Shown here: piece by piece, positions 7,586 to 12,981 of the stretch | Layout of the letters: every line of letters begins with the position of its first letter | Position numbering within the stretch: position 1 is the stretch's first letter | Assembly (NCBI GenBank): GCA_030145945.1 | Contig: JASLDK010000263.1 | Location: forward strand, 1-15,562 | DNA: 15,562 bases | Direction of reading: 5' to 3' | From: Nocardioides sp. | GTDB taxonomy: Bacteria > Actinomycetota > Actinomycetes > Propionibacteriales > Nocardioidaceae | Translations under genes and position numbers: made by a program | Notes under the pieces: model-generated | Database searches by the model: none | Seen by the model: the letters and a program-made list of their open reading frames with translations, nothing else | Told to the model about the DNA's origin: nothing

Positions 7586-8141
7586 CGCCCAGAGCATCTC
7601 CCGGCAGGATCTCCTCCCCCGGCGGCCGGTCGATCCGGGCTGCGTCCGACCAGCCGGCCAGATAGCCCTTGGCCTTCTCGGCAGCCGGATAGTGGGCGAC
7701 CCACCCCCAGAACTTCGCGTCGTGATGCGGCTCGATGAGGTGCGCGAGCTCGTGGACGATCACGTAGTCGATCACCCATTCCGGCATCCGTTGCAGCCGC
7801 TCGGAGAGCCGGATCGTGCGGTCCTTCGGGGTGCAGGAGCCCCAGCGGGCGCGTTGGTTGCCGACCCACCGGACCGACTGCGGGACGGCGATCCCGCCGA
7901 GGTAGGCGTCGCTGAGCTCCTGAGCGCGCTTCATCAACTCGTCGTCGCTCCACCGTCGGGGCGCGGCGCTGCGCTGTTCCCTGCGCTCGACCCGGGCCAC
8001 CATCTTGGTGACCCAGGCGCGTTCCTCGGTGGCGGTGAGGTTGTCCGGCACGAGCACCACGATCTTGTCGCCGTCGCGGTAGGCCGACACCGAGCGGCGA
8101 CGGCGCTCGGAGCGCCGGATCTCCACGCGCGGGGTGGGCAT
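7572..8141 (-). CDS. YgjP/SprT-like (M48-type) zinc metallopeptidase
   Basis: This 189-aa protein carries RWGSCTPKDRTIRLSERL near residues 99-116 and VIVHELAHLIEPHHDAKFW near 128-145. The HELAH motif (130-134) plus His140 gives the zinc site typical of the YgjP family (formerly DUF45, now M48-like). The N-terminus is basic (RRSERRRRS) and there is no signal peptide, so it should be cytoplasmic. The ATG at 8141 is chosen because it begins the conserved region and lies 7 nt after a TAGGGT box. The longer frame open to 8414 overlaps the PHP gene. It lies 10 bp downstream of the PHP gene and may also be transcribed with it. Its natural substrate is unknown. Confidence 0.9.
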   Translation of the reverse strand: MPTPRVEIRRSERRRRSVSAYRDGDKIVVLVPDNLTATEERAWVTKMVARVERREQRSAAPRRWSDDELMKRAQELSDAYLGGIAVPQSVRWVGNQRARWGSCTPKDRTIRLSERLQRMPEWVIDYVIVHELAHLIEPHHDAKFWGWVAHYPAAEKAKGYLAGWSDAARIDRPPGEEILPGDALGEDVD

Positions 8142-8148
8142 GGCCCTG

Positions 8149-8154
8149 ACCCTA
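8149..8154 (-). promoter_or_regulatory. Possible internal leaderless -10 box inside the PHP stop region
   Basis: TAGGGT (8154-8149 on the minus strand) uses the TAG stop codon of the PHP gene as its first three bases and lies 7 nt before the metallopeptidase ATG. It may give the downstream gene its own leaderless transcript inside the operon. Confidence 0.4.
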
Positions 8155-9201
8155 AGCCTTCGCCCACTCCAGCAGCCGCTCCATAGGCCACGTGTTGACG
8201 ATCCGGTCCGCGTCGATCCCGGCAGCCTCAGCGCGTTCACAGCCGAGCAGCGGATAGTCGAGCTGCCCGGGTGCGTGCGCGTCGCTGTCGATGGAGAACA
8301 GGCACCCGATGTCACGTGCCATCTCCACCAGGCGGGTCGGCGGGTCCCGTCGCTCCGGGCGCGAGTTGATCTCGACGGCCACGCCCTCCTCGGCGCACGC
8401 CTCGAAGACGGCACGGGCGTCGAAACGCGACTCCGCCCGGGTGCCCCGGTTGCCGGTCACCAGGCGCCCGGTGCAGTGCCCGAGGACGTTGGTGAACGGG
8501 TTGCGCACCGCCGCGACCATCCGTCGGGTCAGCGGGTCCGGATCCATGGCGAGCTTGGAGTGCACGCTCGCCACGCGTACGTCGAGCCGCGCCAGCATGT
8601 CGTCGGTCTGGTCGAGCGAGCCGTCGTCGAGGATGTCGACCTCGATGCCCTTGAGCAGCCGGAACCCGCCCCCGGAAAGGTGCTCGTTGACCGCCTCGAC
8701 GACCGCCAGCTGCCGGGTCAACCGCTCCGCCGACAGGCCGCGGGCCACCTTGAGTCGGGGCGAGTGGTCGGTGAGCACGAGGTAGTCGTGGCCCAACTCC
8801 ATCGCCGTCATCGCCATCTCCTCGATGGGCGAGCCACCGTCGGACCAGTCCGAGTGCGAGTGCAGATCGCCGCGCAGTCGCGCCCGCAACTCGGTGCCCG
8901 CCCCGTCCGCGGTGAGCGGGGCCCCGTGCTCCGCCTCCGCCTGCGCCAGCTTGTCCGGCACCCTGCCCCGCAGCGCCTGCGCGATCACCCGCGCGGTGCT
9001 CGCCCCCACGCCCGGCAGCTGGGTGAGGGTGCCGTTGGCCGCCCGCGTCTCCACCTCGTCGGGCGCCAGCGGCAGGATCGCCGACGCGGCACCCCGATAG
9101 GCCTTGACCTTGTAGCTGTCCGCCCGTCCTCGCTCCAGCAGGAACGCGATCCGGCGCAGCGCCGCGACCGGCGTGCCGTCGTACCCCTCGCCGTCGCTCA
9201 C
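8152..9201 (-). CDS. PolX-like HhH-PHP domain metal-dependent phosphoesterase
   Basis: This 349-aa protein joins a DNA polymerase beta-type N-terminal helical/HhH region (residues about 10-80, with RADSYKVKAYRGAASAI and LPGVGASTARVIAQAL) to a C-terminal PHP phosphoesterase domain (about 110-345). The PHP metal ligands are all visible: His114/His116 (DLHSHSDWS), Asp145-His146, Glu187, His214, His242, Asp306 and His309 (SIDSDAHAPGQ). The nucleotidyltransferase palm of full PolX is missing, so it should act as a phosphoesterase or exonuclease, possibly in DNA repair, rather than as a polymerase. GTG at 9201 is chosen because GGAAGGA lies 7 nt upstream. The in-frame extension to 9336 runs through the TCCACA repeat region and lacks conserved sequence. 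Confidence 0.88.
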   Translation of the reverse strand: MSDGEGYDGTPVAALRRIAFLLERGRADSYKVKAYRGAASAILPLAPDEVETRAANGTLTQLPGVGASTARVIAQALRGRVPDKLAQAEAEHGAPLTADGAGTELRARLRGDLHSHSDWSDGGSPIEEMAMTAMELGHDYLVLTDHSPRLKVARGLSAERLTRQLAVVEAVNEHLSGGGFRLLKGIEVDILDDGSLDQTDDMLARLDVRVASVHSKLAMDPDPLTRRMVAAVRNPFTNVLGHCTGRLVTGNRGTRAESRFDARAVFEACAEEGVAVEINSRPERRDPPTRLVEMARDIGCLFSIDSDAHAPGQLDYPLLGCERAEAAGIDADRIVNTWPMERLLEWAKA

Positions 9202-9242
9202 CTGCTCGTCCTTCCGTGCATGCTTCTCGCTTCTGATCTTCG

Positions 9243-9416
9243 TCCACAGCCGGTGGACGACTGTCCACAGGTCATCTTCGCTGGTCACCCGTCGGTACGC
9301 CGACGGCGGACCGCCCGAACCTGCCGCAGGATCCACAGCCTGATGCCGGTTGTCCCCCGCTCCTCCACCGCGCGGGCACCGCCGTCCACAGGAATCTCCA
9401 CAAGTTCATCCACAGG
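9243..9416 (+). repeat. Cluster of six TCCACA (DnaA-box-like) motifs in an intergenic region
   Basis: TCCACA starts at 9243, 9264, 9332, 9385, 9397 and 9409, all on the plus strand; the last three are exactly 12 bp apart. With their flanks several are 8 of 9 to DnaA boxes (CTGTCCACA, TCGTCCACA, TCATCCACA). The 13-mer GTTCATCCACAGG at 9404-9416 recurs inverted at 10753-10765. They lie in the 349-bp gap 9202-9550 between the PHP and enoyl-CoA hydratase-family genes. That gap also holds a 7-bp hairpin at 9289-9306 and the large hairpin at 9474-9539. No credible gene was found in it. Confidence 0.55.
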
Positions 9417-9473
9417 ACGCGGTGCACCCGGATTGACCTCACGCCGTTCGATCCCTAGCGTCATCTCGATGAG

Positions 9474-9539
9474 GCCCCCGGGGCCGCAGCATCTCGCTCG
9501 CAAGGGGAAGGCAAGCGAGGAGCACGCGGCCACGGGGGC
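9474..9539 (-). terminator. Large hairpin after the enoyl-CoA hydratase-family gene
   Basis: The outer arms at 9474-9487 and 9526-9539 (GCCCCCG and GGCCGC blocks with one mismatch) enclose inner arms at 9493-9501 and 9511-9519 (9 bp with one non-Watson-Crick pair). It starts 11 bp after the stop codon at 9551. There is no T-run, so it is a presumed U-less terminator or mRNA 3' protective structure. Confidence 0.5.
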
Positions 9540-9550
9540 TTCTTCTCGTT

Positions 9551-10372
9551 TCAGCGTGCGTGGAACTCCGGCGGACGCTTCTCCTGCGCGGCCCGGATCC
9601 CCTCCAGCAGGTCCTGGGTCGCCATCGTGACCGGCTGCGCCAGCGCCTCCCACGCGAGCGCGGTCTCGATGTCGCTGTGGCCGCGCTGCAACGCTCCCTT
9701 GGTCAGGCGAGTCGCGATCGGCGCCGTCCCGGCCACGTCGGCCGCGAGGGCGAGCACACCGTCGAGGAACTCCTCCGGCTCCCACACCCGTGACACCAAC
9801 CCGAGCCCCAGGGCCTCGTCGGCGTCGACCAGTCGCCCGGTCAGGAACAGGTCCCGCGCGGCGGCGGGCCCCACCACGTCCGGCAGCAGATGGGTCCCCG
9901 CCATCCCCGGATGGATCCCGAGCTTGGTGAACGGGACGCCCATCCGCGCCCCGCGCGCGGCGTACCGAATGTCGCAGGCCAGCGCCATGCACAGCCCAGC
10001 CCCGATCGCGGCACCGTTGATGGCTGCGATCGTCGGCACCTCCAGGCGCCGGATCGAGAGCCAGGCACGGTAGAACGGCAGCATCCGCGCTCGCAGGTCG
10101 GAGACCGTCGCGTCCGGCTCGGACGCGAGCCAGCCCAGGTTGCCGCCCGAGCAGAATCCTTTGCCCTCGCCGGTCACCACGACCACCCGCACCGTGGGGT
10201 CGGCGGCAAGGTGGTCGACCGCCCGCACCCACGACTCGGTCATCTCGTCGCTCATCGCATTGCGCAGCTCGGGCAGGTCCAGGACGAGCATCGCGACCCC
10301 CTCCGAGGGGCGTTCGAGACGCAGGTGGGTCAGCTCGGGCGGCGTGGGCGAGTTCACGGCGGAATCAGACAT
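9551..10372 (-). CDS. Enoyl-CoA hydratase/isomerase (crotonase) family protein
   Basis: This 273-aa cytoplasmic protein has crotonase-fold signatures: GKGFCSGGNLGWL near residues 71-82 (oxyanion hole), AINGAAIGAGLCMALACDIRYA near 117-138, and LGIHPGMAGTHLLPDVVG near 151-168. Aligned by eye to rat crotonase, the first catalytic Glu position (Glu144) is occupied by Phe148 and the second (Glu164) by Asp174. It may therefore not be a standard hydratase; an isomerase or another acyl-CoA reaction is possible. The ATG at 10372 has no Shine-Dalgarno, but a TAGCGT box ends 7 nt upstream. The frame stays open to 10684 but would cover the divergent DUF5679 gene, so that extension is rejected. It diverges from the DUF5679 gene. 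Confidence 0.88.
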   Translation of the reverse strand: MSDSAVNSPTPPELTHLRLERPSEGVAMLVLDLPELRNAMSDEMTESWVRAVDHLAADPTVRVVVVTGEGKGFCSGGNLGWLASEPDATVSDLRARMLPFYRAWLSIRRLEVPTIAAINGAAIGAGLCMALACDIRYAARGARMGVPFTKLGIHPGMAGTHLLPDVVGPAAARDLFLTGRLVDADEALGLGLVSRVWEPEEFLDGVLALAADVAGTAPIATRLTKGALQRGHSDIETALAWEALAQPVTMATQDLLEGIRAAQEKRPPEFHAR

Positions 10373-10379
10373 GCGGGGC

Positions 10380-10385
10380 ACGCTA
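10380..10385 (-). promoter_or_regulatory. -10 box of the enoyl-CoA hydratase-family gene (leaderless)
   Basis: TAGCGT on the minus strand is followed by GCCCCGC (7 nt) and the ATG at 10372. Upstream of the ATG there is no purine-rich ribosome-binding site, which agrees with leaderless translation. Confidence 0.55.
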
Positions 10386-10409
10386 CTGCGACCCTGTGGT
10401 GGCGTGCCG

Positions 10410-10510
10410 TAGGGTCGTGGAGGTCCGGAGCGTGAATCCGGACCCCGACGGGCTTCCCCCCGGTCCCCGTCGCGACGACCGAAACGAAAACAAGAACCAA
10501 GGAGGCCGTC
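10410..10510 (+). promoter_or_regulatory. Promoter and structured 5' leader of the DUF5679 gene
   Basis: A -10-like TAGGGT at 10410-10415 has a weak -35 (CTGCGA, starting near 10386) about 17 bp upstream. Transcription from it should start near 10421. The leader would then open with a perfect hairpin, GGTCCGGA-(7 nt)-TCCGGACC at 10422-10444, followed by a second stem (CGACGGG and CCCGTCG). An A-rich segment (GAAACGAAAACAAGAACC) leads to AAGGAGG, the ribosome-binding site. Confidence 0.45.
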
Positions 10511-10669
10511 ATGGCAGAGACCTGGAGTGGCGAGTTCTACTGCGTGAAGTGCAAGGCCAAGCGCGAGGCGTCTGGTGAGGTCAAGGTCAACGAGAAGGGC
10601 ACCCGGATGGCCAAGGCCGTCTGCCCCGAGTGCGGCACGAACCTCAACCGCATCCTCGGCAAGGCCTGA
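10511..10669 (+). CDS. DUF5679 small zinc-ribbon protein
   Basis: This 52-aa protein has two CxxC knuckles, Cys11/Cys14 (FYCVKCKAKR) and Cys38/Cys41 (VCPECGTNLNRI), separated by a basic segment (GEVKVNEKGTRMAKA). It matches the DUF5679 pattern of small actinobacterial zinc ribbons. The function is unknown; the basic residues around the ribbon suggest nucleic-acid or ribosome contact. The ATG is preceded at good spacing by AAGGAGG, the best ribosome-binding site of the region. The gene has its own promoter, a structured leader and a strong intrinsic terminator, so it is probably monocistronic and well expressed. Confidence 0.9.
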   Translation: MAETWSGEFYCVKCKAKREASGEVKVNEKGTRMAKAVCPECGTNLNRILGKA

Positions 10670-10694
10670 TCGCTTCAGGCACACAGCCGACTTT

Positions 10695-10737
10695 CACGGG
10701 CGGTCCCACTGCGGTGGGGCCGCCCGTGGTGTTTTTC
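10695..10737 (+). terminator. Strong intrinsic terminator after the DUF5679 gene
   Basis: Arms CACGGGCGGTCCCAC (10695-10709) and GTGGGGCCGCCCGTG (10714-10728) form a 15-bp stem with one G-T wobble and a TGCG loop. A GTGTTTTT tract follows. It is a textbook rho-independent terminator, 25 bp after the stop codon. Confidence 0.93.
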
Positions 10738-10802
10738 GACCACCGTGCGCCGCCTGTGGATGAACTCAGCGGCGTGCGCGCGATCCGTGCGAGCCTGCCT
10801 GC

Positions 10803-11678
10803 ATGACGTCCGTCTCGGGACCGACCACGCAGGTCCTCCACCAGTTGCGCCCCGGCGTACCCGTCATGGCGCGCTCCCCCGGCATCCTCCAGGTCGGCCT
10901 CGTCGACCGCGCCGCCCGGGTTCCCGACGTCGCGGAGGTACGCCGCCTGCTCACCGGTCTGACCCGCAGCGGAGGCGCGCCCGCTCCTGCAGGTCAGGAG
11001 CCCGCTGCGAGCGAGGCGTTTCACCGTCTGGTGGACGCCGGCCTCGCCGTCTCCGTACCTCCAGGTCCTCCTGACCCGTCGATGACGGCGCTGCTCGCCC
11101 AGTCCGGTCCCGATGCAGTACGCCGGCACGCTGCGCGCGCGACGTCCCCGATCGCCGTCGAGGCGCCCGCCGGTCTCAAGGCCGTGGTCAAGGCCCTGCT
11201 CGACCAGGCCGGTCTGTGCATCGCGAGCGACGCACAGGAGCCGGCGGCTCATCTGATCATGGTCGGCGGCGCGATCGACCGGGACCGCCTCGATCCGTTC
11301 GTCCGCTCCTCGACGCCCCATCTGGTGGTGGCGGGCGACGCGGCCGGCGTACGGGTCGGTCCGTTCGTCTCGCCCGGCGTCACGGCCTGCCTGCGCTGCG
11401 TGGACGCCCACGAGTCGCTGCGCGACGAACGGCTCCCGCTCCTGCTCGCCCAAGCCGCCGAGCAGACCCGGCACCGACCCGGGCCACGTGACCCGGTGCT
11501 CGACCAGCTCGCGCTGTCGTGGGCGGTGCGCGACCTCGCGCGGTTCGTCGAGGGCGACCAGCCGAGCACGTGGTCGACGACCGTGGACGTCGGGCCGACC
11601 GGCACGCCGACGGTCACGGCGTGGGGTCGTCATCCCTACTGCGGGTGCGCCTGGGACGGCTTCCTCGACCTGCCGTGA
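10803..11678 (+). CDS. Orphan E1-like / cyclodehydratase-type protein (TOMM leader-peptide-binding family)
   Basis: This 291-aa protein resembles the ThiF/E1-like C-protein of thiazole/oxazole-modified microcin (TOMM) synthetases. The region after residue 185 is diagnostic: GPFVSPGVTACLRCVDAHE with Cys196-x-x-Cys199, and RHPYCGCAWDGF with Cys280-x-Cys282, together a tetra-Cys zinc site. A Rossmann-like strand is hinted at by HLIMVGGAID (150-159), but the GxGGxG nucleotide site of true E1 enzymes is not intact. The N-terminal about 100 residues could hold a leader-peptide recognition (winged-helix) domain. No YcaO, dehydrogenase or precursor peptide lies in the window. A position between the DUF2342 gene and whiB7 suggests orthology to M. 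tuberculosis Rv3196 (from memory). The ATG at 10803 lacks a clear ribosome-binding site, so the start is the weakest part of the call. Confidence 0.75.
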   Translation: MTSVSGPTTQVLHQLRPGVPVMARSPGILQVGLVDRAARVPDVAEVRRLLTGLTRSGGAPAPAGQEPAASEAFHRLVDAGLAVSVPPGPPDPSMTALLAQSGPDAVRRHAARATSPIAVEAPAGLKAVVKALLDQAGLCIASDAQEPAAHLIMVGGAIDRDRLDPFVRSSTPHLVVAGDAAGVRVGPFVSPGVTACLRCVDAHESLRDERLPLLLAQAAEQTRHRPGPRDPVLDQLALSWAVRDLARFVEGDQPSTWSTTVDVGPTGTPTVTAWGRHPYCGCAWDGFLDLP

Positions 11679-11721
11679 CACCCACGACCCGGCCCCACCC
11701 GGCACGCGCGGCGGGAAGGAC

Positions 11722-11886
11722 TCACCACCACTCGCTGTCGAGTTTCGCCTCCATCGAGCGCAGGTGGGTGCGGGAGCACTCGTCGCAATAACGCAGGACG
11801 CGCCCGCGTTCGAGGGACGCACTCCACGTCAGCGGCGGCTCCTCGCCCTCGACCTGGCGTCCGCAGAAGTCGCAGGTGACACTCAC
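11722..11886 (-). CDS. 54-aa zinc-finger protein, unknown function
   Basis: The peptide starts VTCDFCGRQVEGEE and continues with a middle segment to RYCDECSRTHLRSMEAKLDSEWW. Cys5/Cys8 and Cys34/Cys37 make two CxxC knuckles for a structural zinc. G/C-rich third positions support coding. The GTG start at 11886 is fixed by a TAGGCT -10 box ending 6 nt upstream, a leaderless arrangement. Small paired-CxxC proteins of this type are common in actinobacteria and have no known role. It lies between the E1-like gene (convergent, 43 bp away) and the terminator of the whiB7 segment. Confidence 0.8.
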   Translation of the reverse strand: MSVTCDFCGRQVEGEEPPLTWSASLERGRVLRYCDECSRTHLRSMEAKLDSEWW

Positions 11887-11892
11887 CCGGCC

Positions 11893-11898
11893 AGCCTA
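11893..11898 (-). promoter_or_regulatory. -10 box of the 54-aa zinc-finger gene (leaderless)
   Basis: TAGGCT on the minus strand, then GGCCGG (6 nt), then the GTG at 11886. It lies immediately downstream of the terminator hairpin at 11908-11948, so the gene is separated from the whiB7 transcript. Confidence 0.5.
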
Positions 11899-11907
11899 GA
11901 GAAATGC

Positions 11908-11948
11908 CGAAGGGCCGGAGGCGACGATCAGTCGCTTCCGGCCCTTCG
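11908..11948 (-). terminator. Terminator ending the whiB7 / 55-aa gene segment
   Basis: Arms CGAAGGGCCGGA (11908-11919) and TCCGGCCCTTCG (11937-11948) are perfectly complementary. After one mismatch an inner GCGAC/GTCGC stem follows, with loop GATCA. Both strands have a short T-rich run after the stem (TTTCC on plus, CATTTCTC on minus), so it can also stop plus-strand readthrough from the E1-like gene. Confidence 0.8.
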
Positions 11949-12025
11949 TTTCCTTCACCCGCGATCAGGTGCTCCTCGAGAAGGTTCGAGAAGAATTCCG
12001 GTCTCGCTGGTCCGCATGTGCGGAC

Positions 12026-12193
12026 TCAGAGGGCGCGAGCGAGGGCGAGACGAGCCTGCTGCGCTGCACGCTCGGCCTTGCGGCTCAAGCGGCGGGCGCG
12101 GGCCATCTTCGTGGCCGCGCGCAGCTGCTGCGCCTCTCCCAGGCGCATGGACATCTGCGCACGGGCCAACTCTTCGTTGATGAGGTGGGACAT
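12026..12193 (-). CDS. 55-aa basic, Ala/Arg-rich helical protein downstream of whiB7
   Basis: This ORF starts at ATG 12193 with AGGAG 7 nt upstream. It encodes MSHLINEELARAQMSMRLGE followed by a basic Ala/Arg/Lys helix ending ARLALARAL. It contains no Cys and no hydrophobic segment. The whole chain should form one amphipathic helix or coiled coil with a strongly basic second half, as in nucleic-acid- or ribosome-binding mini-proteins. No family is recognised with certainty. It follows whiB7 by 58 bp with no terminator between them, so it can share the whiB7 transcript. A perfect 7-bp hairpin with a 2-nt loop (12010-12025) abuts its stop codon, and the terminator at 11908-11948 comes next. Confidence 0.75.
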   Translation of the reverse strand: MSHLINEELARAQMSMRLGEAQQLRAATKMARARRLSRKAERAAQQARLALARAL

Positions 12194-12251
12194 TTCAGAA
12201 CTCCTGGTTCAGAGGATGGTGAATCGGATGGATGAGCCCGAGGGCTCGGAT

Positions 12252-12518
12252 CTACGCCGCGGCGTCCTTGCGCGGACGGCCCCGGGGCCGCTTGCGTGGG
12301 ATCACCACGCCGGCCAGGAATAGCTCGCCGCCCCAGACACCCCACGGCTCACGCCGCTCGAGGGCGCCTGCGAGGCACATGTCCTGGACCGGGCAGTCCA
12401 GGCACATCGCCTTCGCGGCCTCGACGTCCGACGGGGACTCGGCGAACCACATCTCCGCGTCGTTCAGCCGGCACGGCAGCAGCTCGTCCAGCGTCGGCTC
12501 GAGAACACTGGTCGTCAT
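12252..12518 (-). CDS. whiB7: WhiB7 transcriptional regulator (intrinsic antibiotic resistance)
   Basis: WhiB7 is an Fe-S protein that binds the primary sigma factor and activates intrinsic-resistance genes when translation or other stress is sensed. This 88-aa protein has the four cluster cysteines (Cys16, Cys39, Cys42, Cys48 in LPC, CLDCPV, DMC), the GVWGGE turn that follows in WhiB proteins, and a C-terminal AT-hook KRPRGRPRKDA. The AT-hook is specific to WhiB7 and nearly identical to the M. tuberculosis tail as I recall it. ATG at 12518 is preferred over ATG at 12524 because GAGGAGGTGA lies 9 nt before the former but only about 3 nt before the latter. Expression is probably autoregulated and controlled by attenuation in the leader described separately. 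uvrD2 lies upstream, as in mycobacteria. Confidence 0.95.
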   Translation of the reverse strand: MTTSVLEPTLDELLPCRLNDAEMWFAESPSDVEAAKAMCLDCPVQDMCLAGALERREPWGVWGGELFLAGVVIPRKRPRGRPRKDAAA

Positions 12519-12600
12519 CTGCATTCACCTCCTCTTCAATGACCTGATCGCGTTGGTCGGTTTCCTTGAGGGGATCTGCGACTTCGCTTCTCAGGTCCTG

Positions 12601-12647
12601 AGAAAGACGAAGGCCGCGGATCCCGGTCTGATCGGGTTCCGCGGCCT
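12601..12647 (-). terminator. Attenuator terminator in the whiB7 leader
   Basis: On the minus strand the arm AGGCCGCGGA pairs perfectly with TCCGCGGCCT (10 bp, 12638-12647 with 12611-12620). After one mismatch a further CCCG/CGGG stem closes a 7-nt loop. A U-rich tail TCGTCTTTCT follows. It lies about 90 nt before the whiB7 start, inside the transcript, so it should abort transcription unless antitermination occurs. A second small hairpin, TTCTCAG-GTC-CTGAGAA at 12588-12604, overlaps the U-tail. Confidence 0.85.
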
Positions 12648-12691
12648 GGAGGCTGCCGAGCTGAGTGGACTCAGATCGGGGGGCTCCAGGC
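12644..12691 (-). promoter_or_regulatory. Candidate antiterminator hairpin spanning the uORF stop codon
   Basis: GCCTGGAG (12691-12684 on minus) is complementary to CTCCAGGC (12651-12644). Between them sits a hairpin at 12656-12679: CCGA, mismatch, CTGAG, loop TCCA, CTCAG, mismatch, TCGG. The 3' arm shares 4 nt (12644-12647) with the 5' arm of the terminator, so the two outer stems compete. The uORF stop (12673-12671) lies in the inner hairpin and the last sense codons lie in the 5' arm, so a ribosome completing the uORF would block this fold. Confidence 0.6.
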
Positions 12692-12907
12692 GGGTGAACC
12701 CAGGACGTGGGCGGCATTGATGCCGAGACGTCCCGTGCCGGCGTAGGCGCGCTCACGCTTGACGGCGTCGATGGCCACGGCGGACGGCACGAAAACGACC
12801 GCACGGGTCGCAAAGGCACCGGTGGCGCAGCCGAAGGACGCAGACAGCGTGGGCTGCCAGGCGGACATCGGGGCCGTCATGGCCGGGATCATCGTCATGT
12901 TCTTCAT
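12671..12907 (-). CDS. 78-aa upstream ORF / leader peptide of whiB7
   Basis: ATG at 12907 is preceded by GAAGGAGGT with 7 nt spacing, the strongest Shine-Dalgarno in the window, and codons are strongly G/C-ending, so it is very probably translated. The peptide begins MKNMTMIPAMTAPMSAWQP, has one Cys and a hydrophobic middle (ATRAVVFVPSAVAIDAV), and ends VLGSPAWSPPI. It resembles no family I know. It stops inside the candidate antiterminator hairpin, 24 nt before the attenuator stem. It is therefore best read as the regulatory uORF that lets ribosome progress control whiB7 transcription, as described for mycobacterial and Streptomyces whiB7/wblC leaders. It is longer than I would expect for such uORFs, so a protein function is also possible. 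An in-frame GTG at 12916 is less well placed. Confidence 0.75.
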   Translation of the reverse strand: MKNMTMIPAMTAPMSAWQPTLSASFGCATGAFATRAVVFVPSAVAIDAVKRERAYAGTGRLGINAAHVLGSPAWSPPI

Positions 12908-12981
12908 GGGTGCCACCTCCTTCGGTGCCTTCGGGCGCCGGTCTTGTCAGGACCGTGATGCGCAGGTCAATGTGCCTGACG

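Noticed and set aside
9202..9336. N-terminal extension of the PHP gene to the upstream ATG
   Set aside because: The extension would be translated TCCACA-repeat DNA; GTG at 9201 has GGAAGGA at good distance and begins the conserved region.
9243..9416. Chromosomal origin of replication
   Set aside because: The boxes are DnaA-like, but there is no dnaA, dnaN, gyrB or AT-rich unwinding element nearby, and all boxes face one way.
9285..9464. Possible 59-aa minus-strand ORF (starting MTLGIERREV) in the gap between the enoyl-CoA hydratase-family and PHP genes
   Set aside because: Its third-position G/C bias is weaker than that of neighbouring genes, it has no ribosome-binding site, it runs through the TCCACA repeats, and it overlaps no recognisable family.
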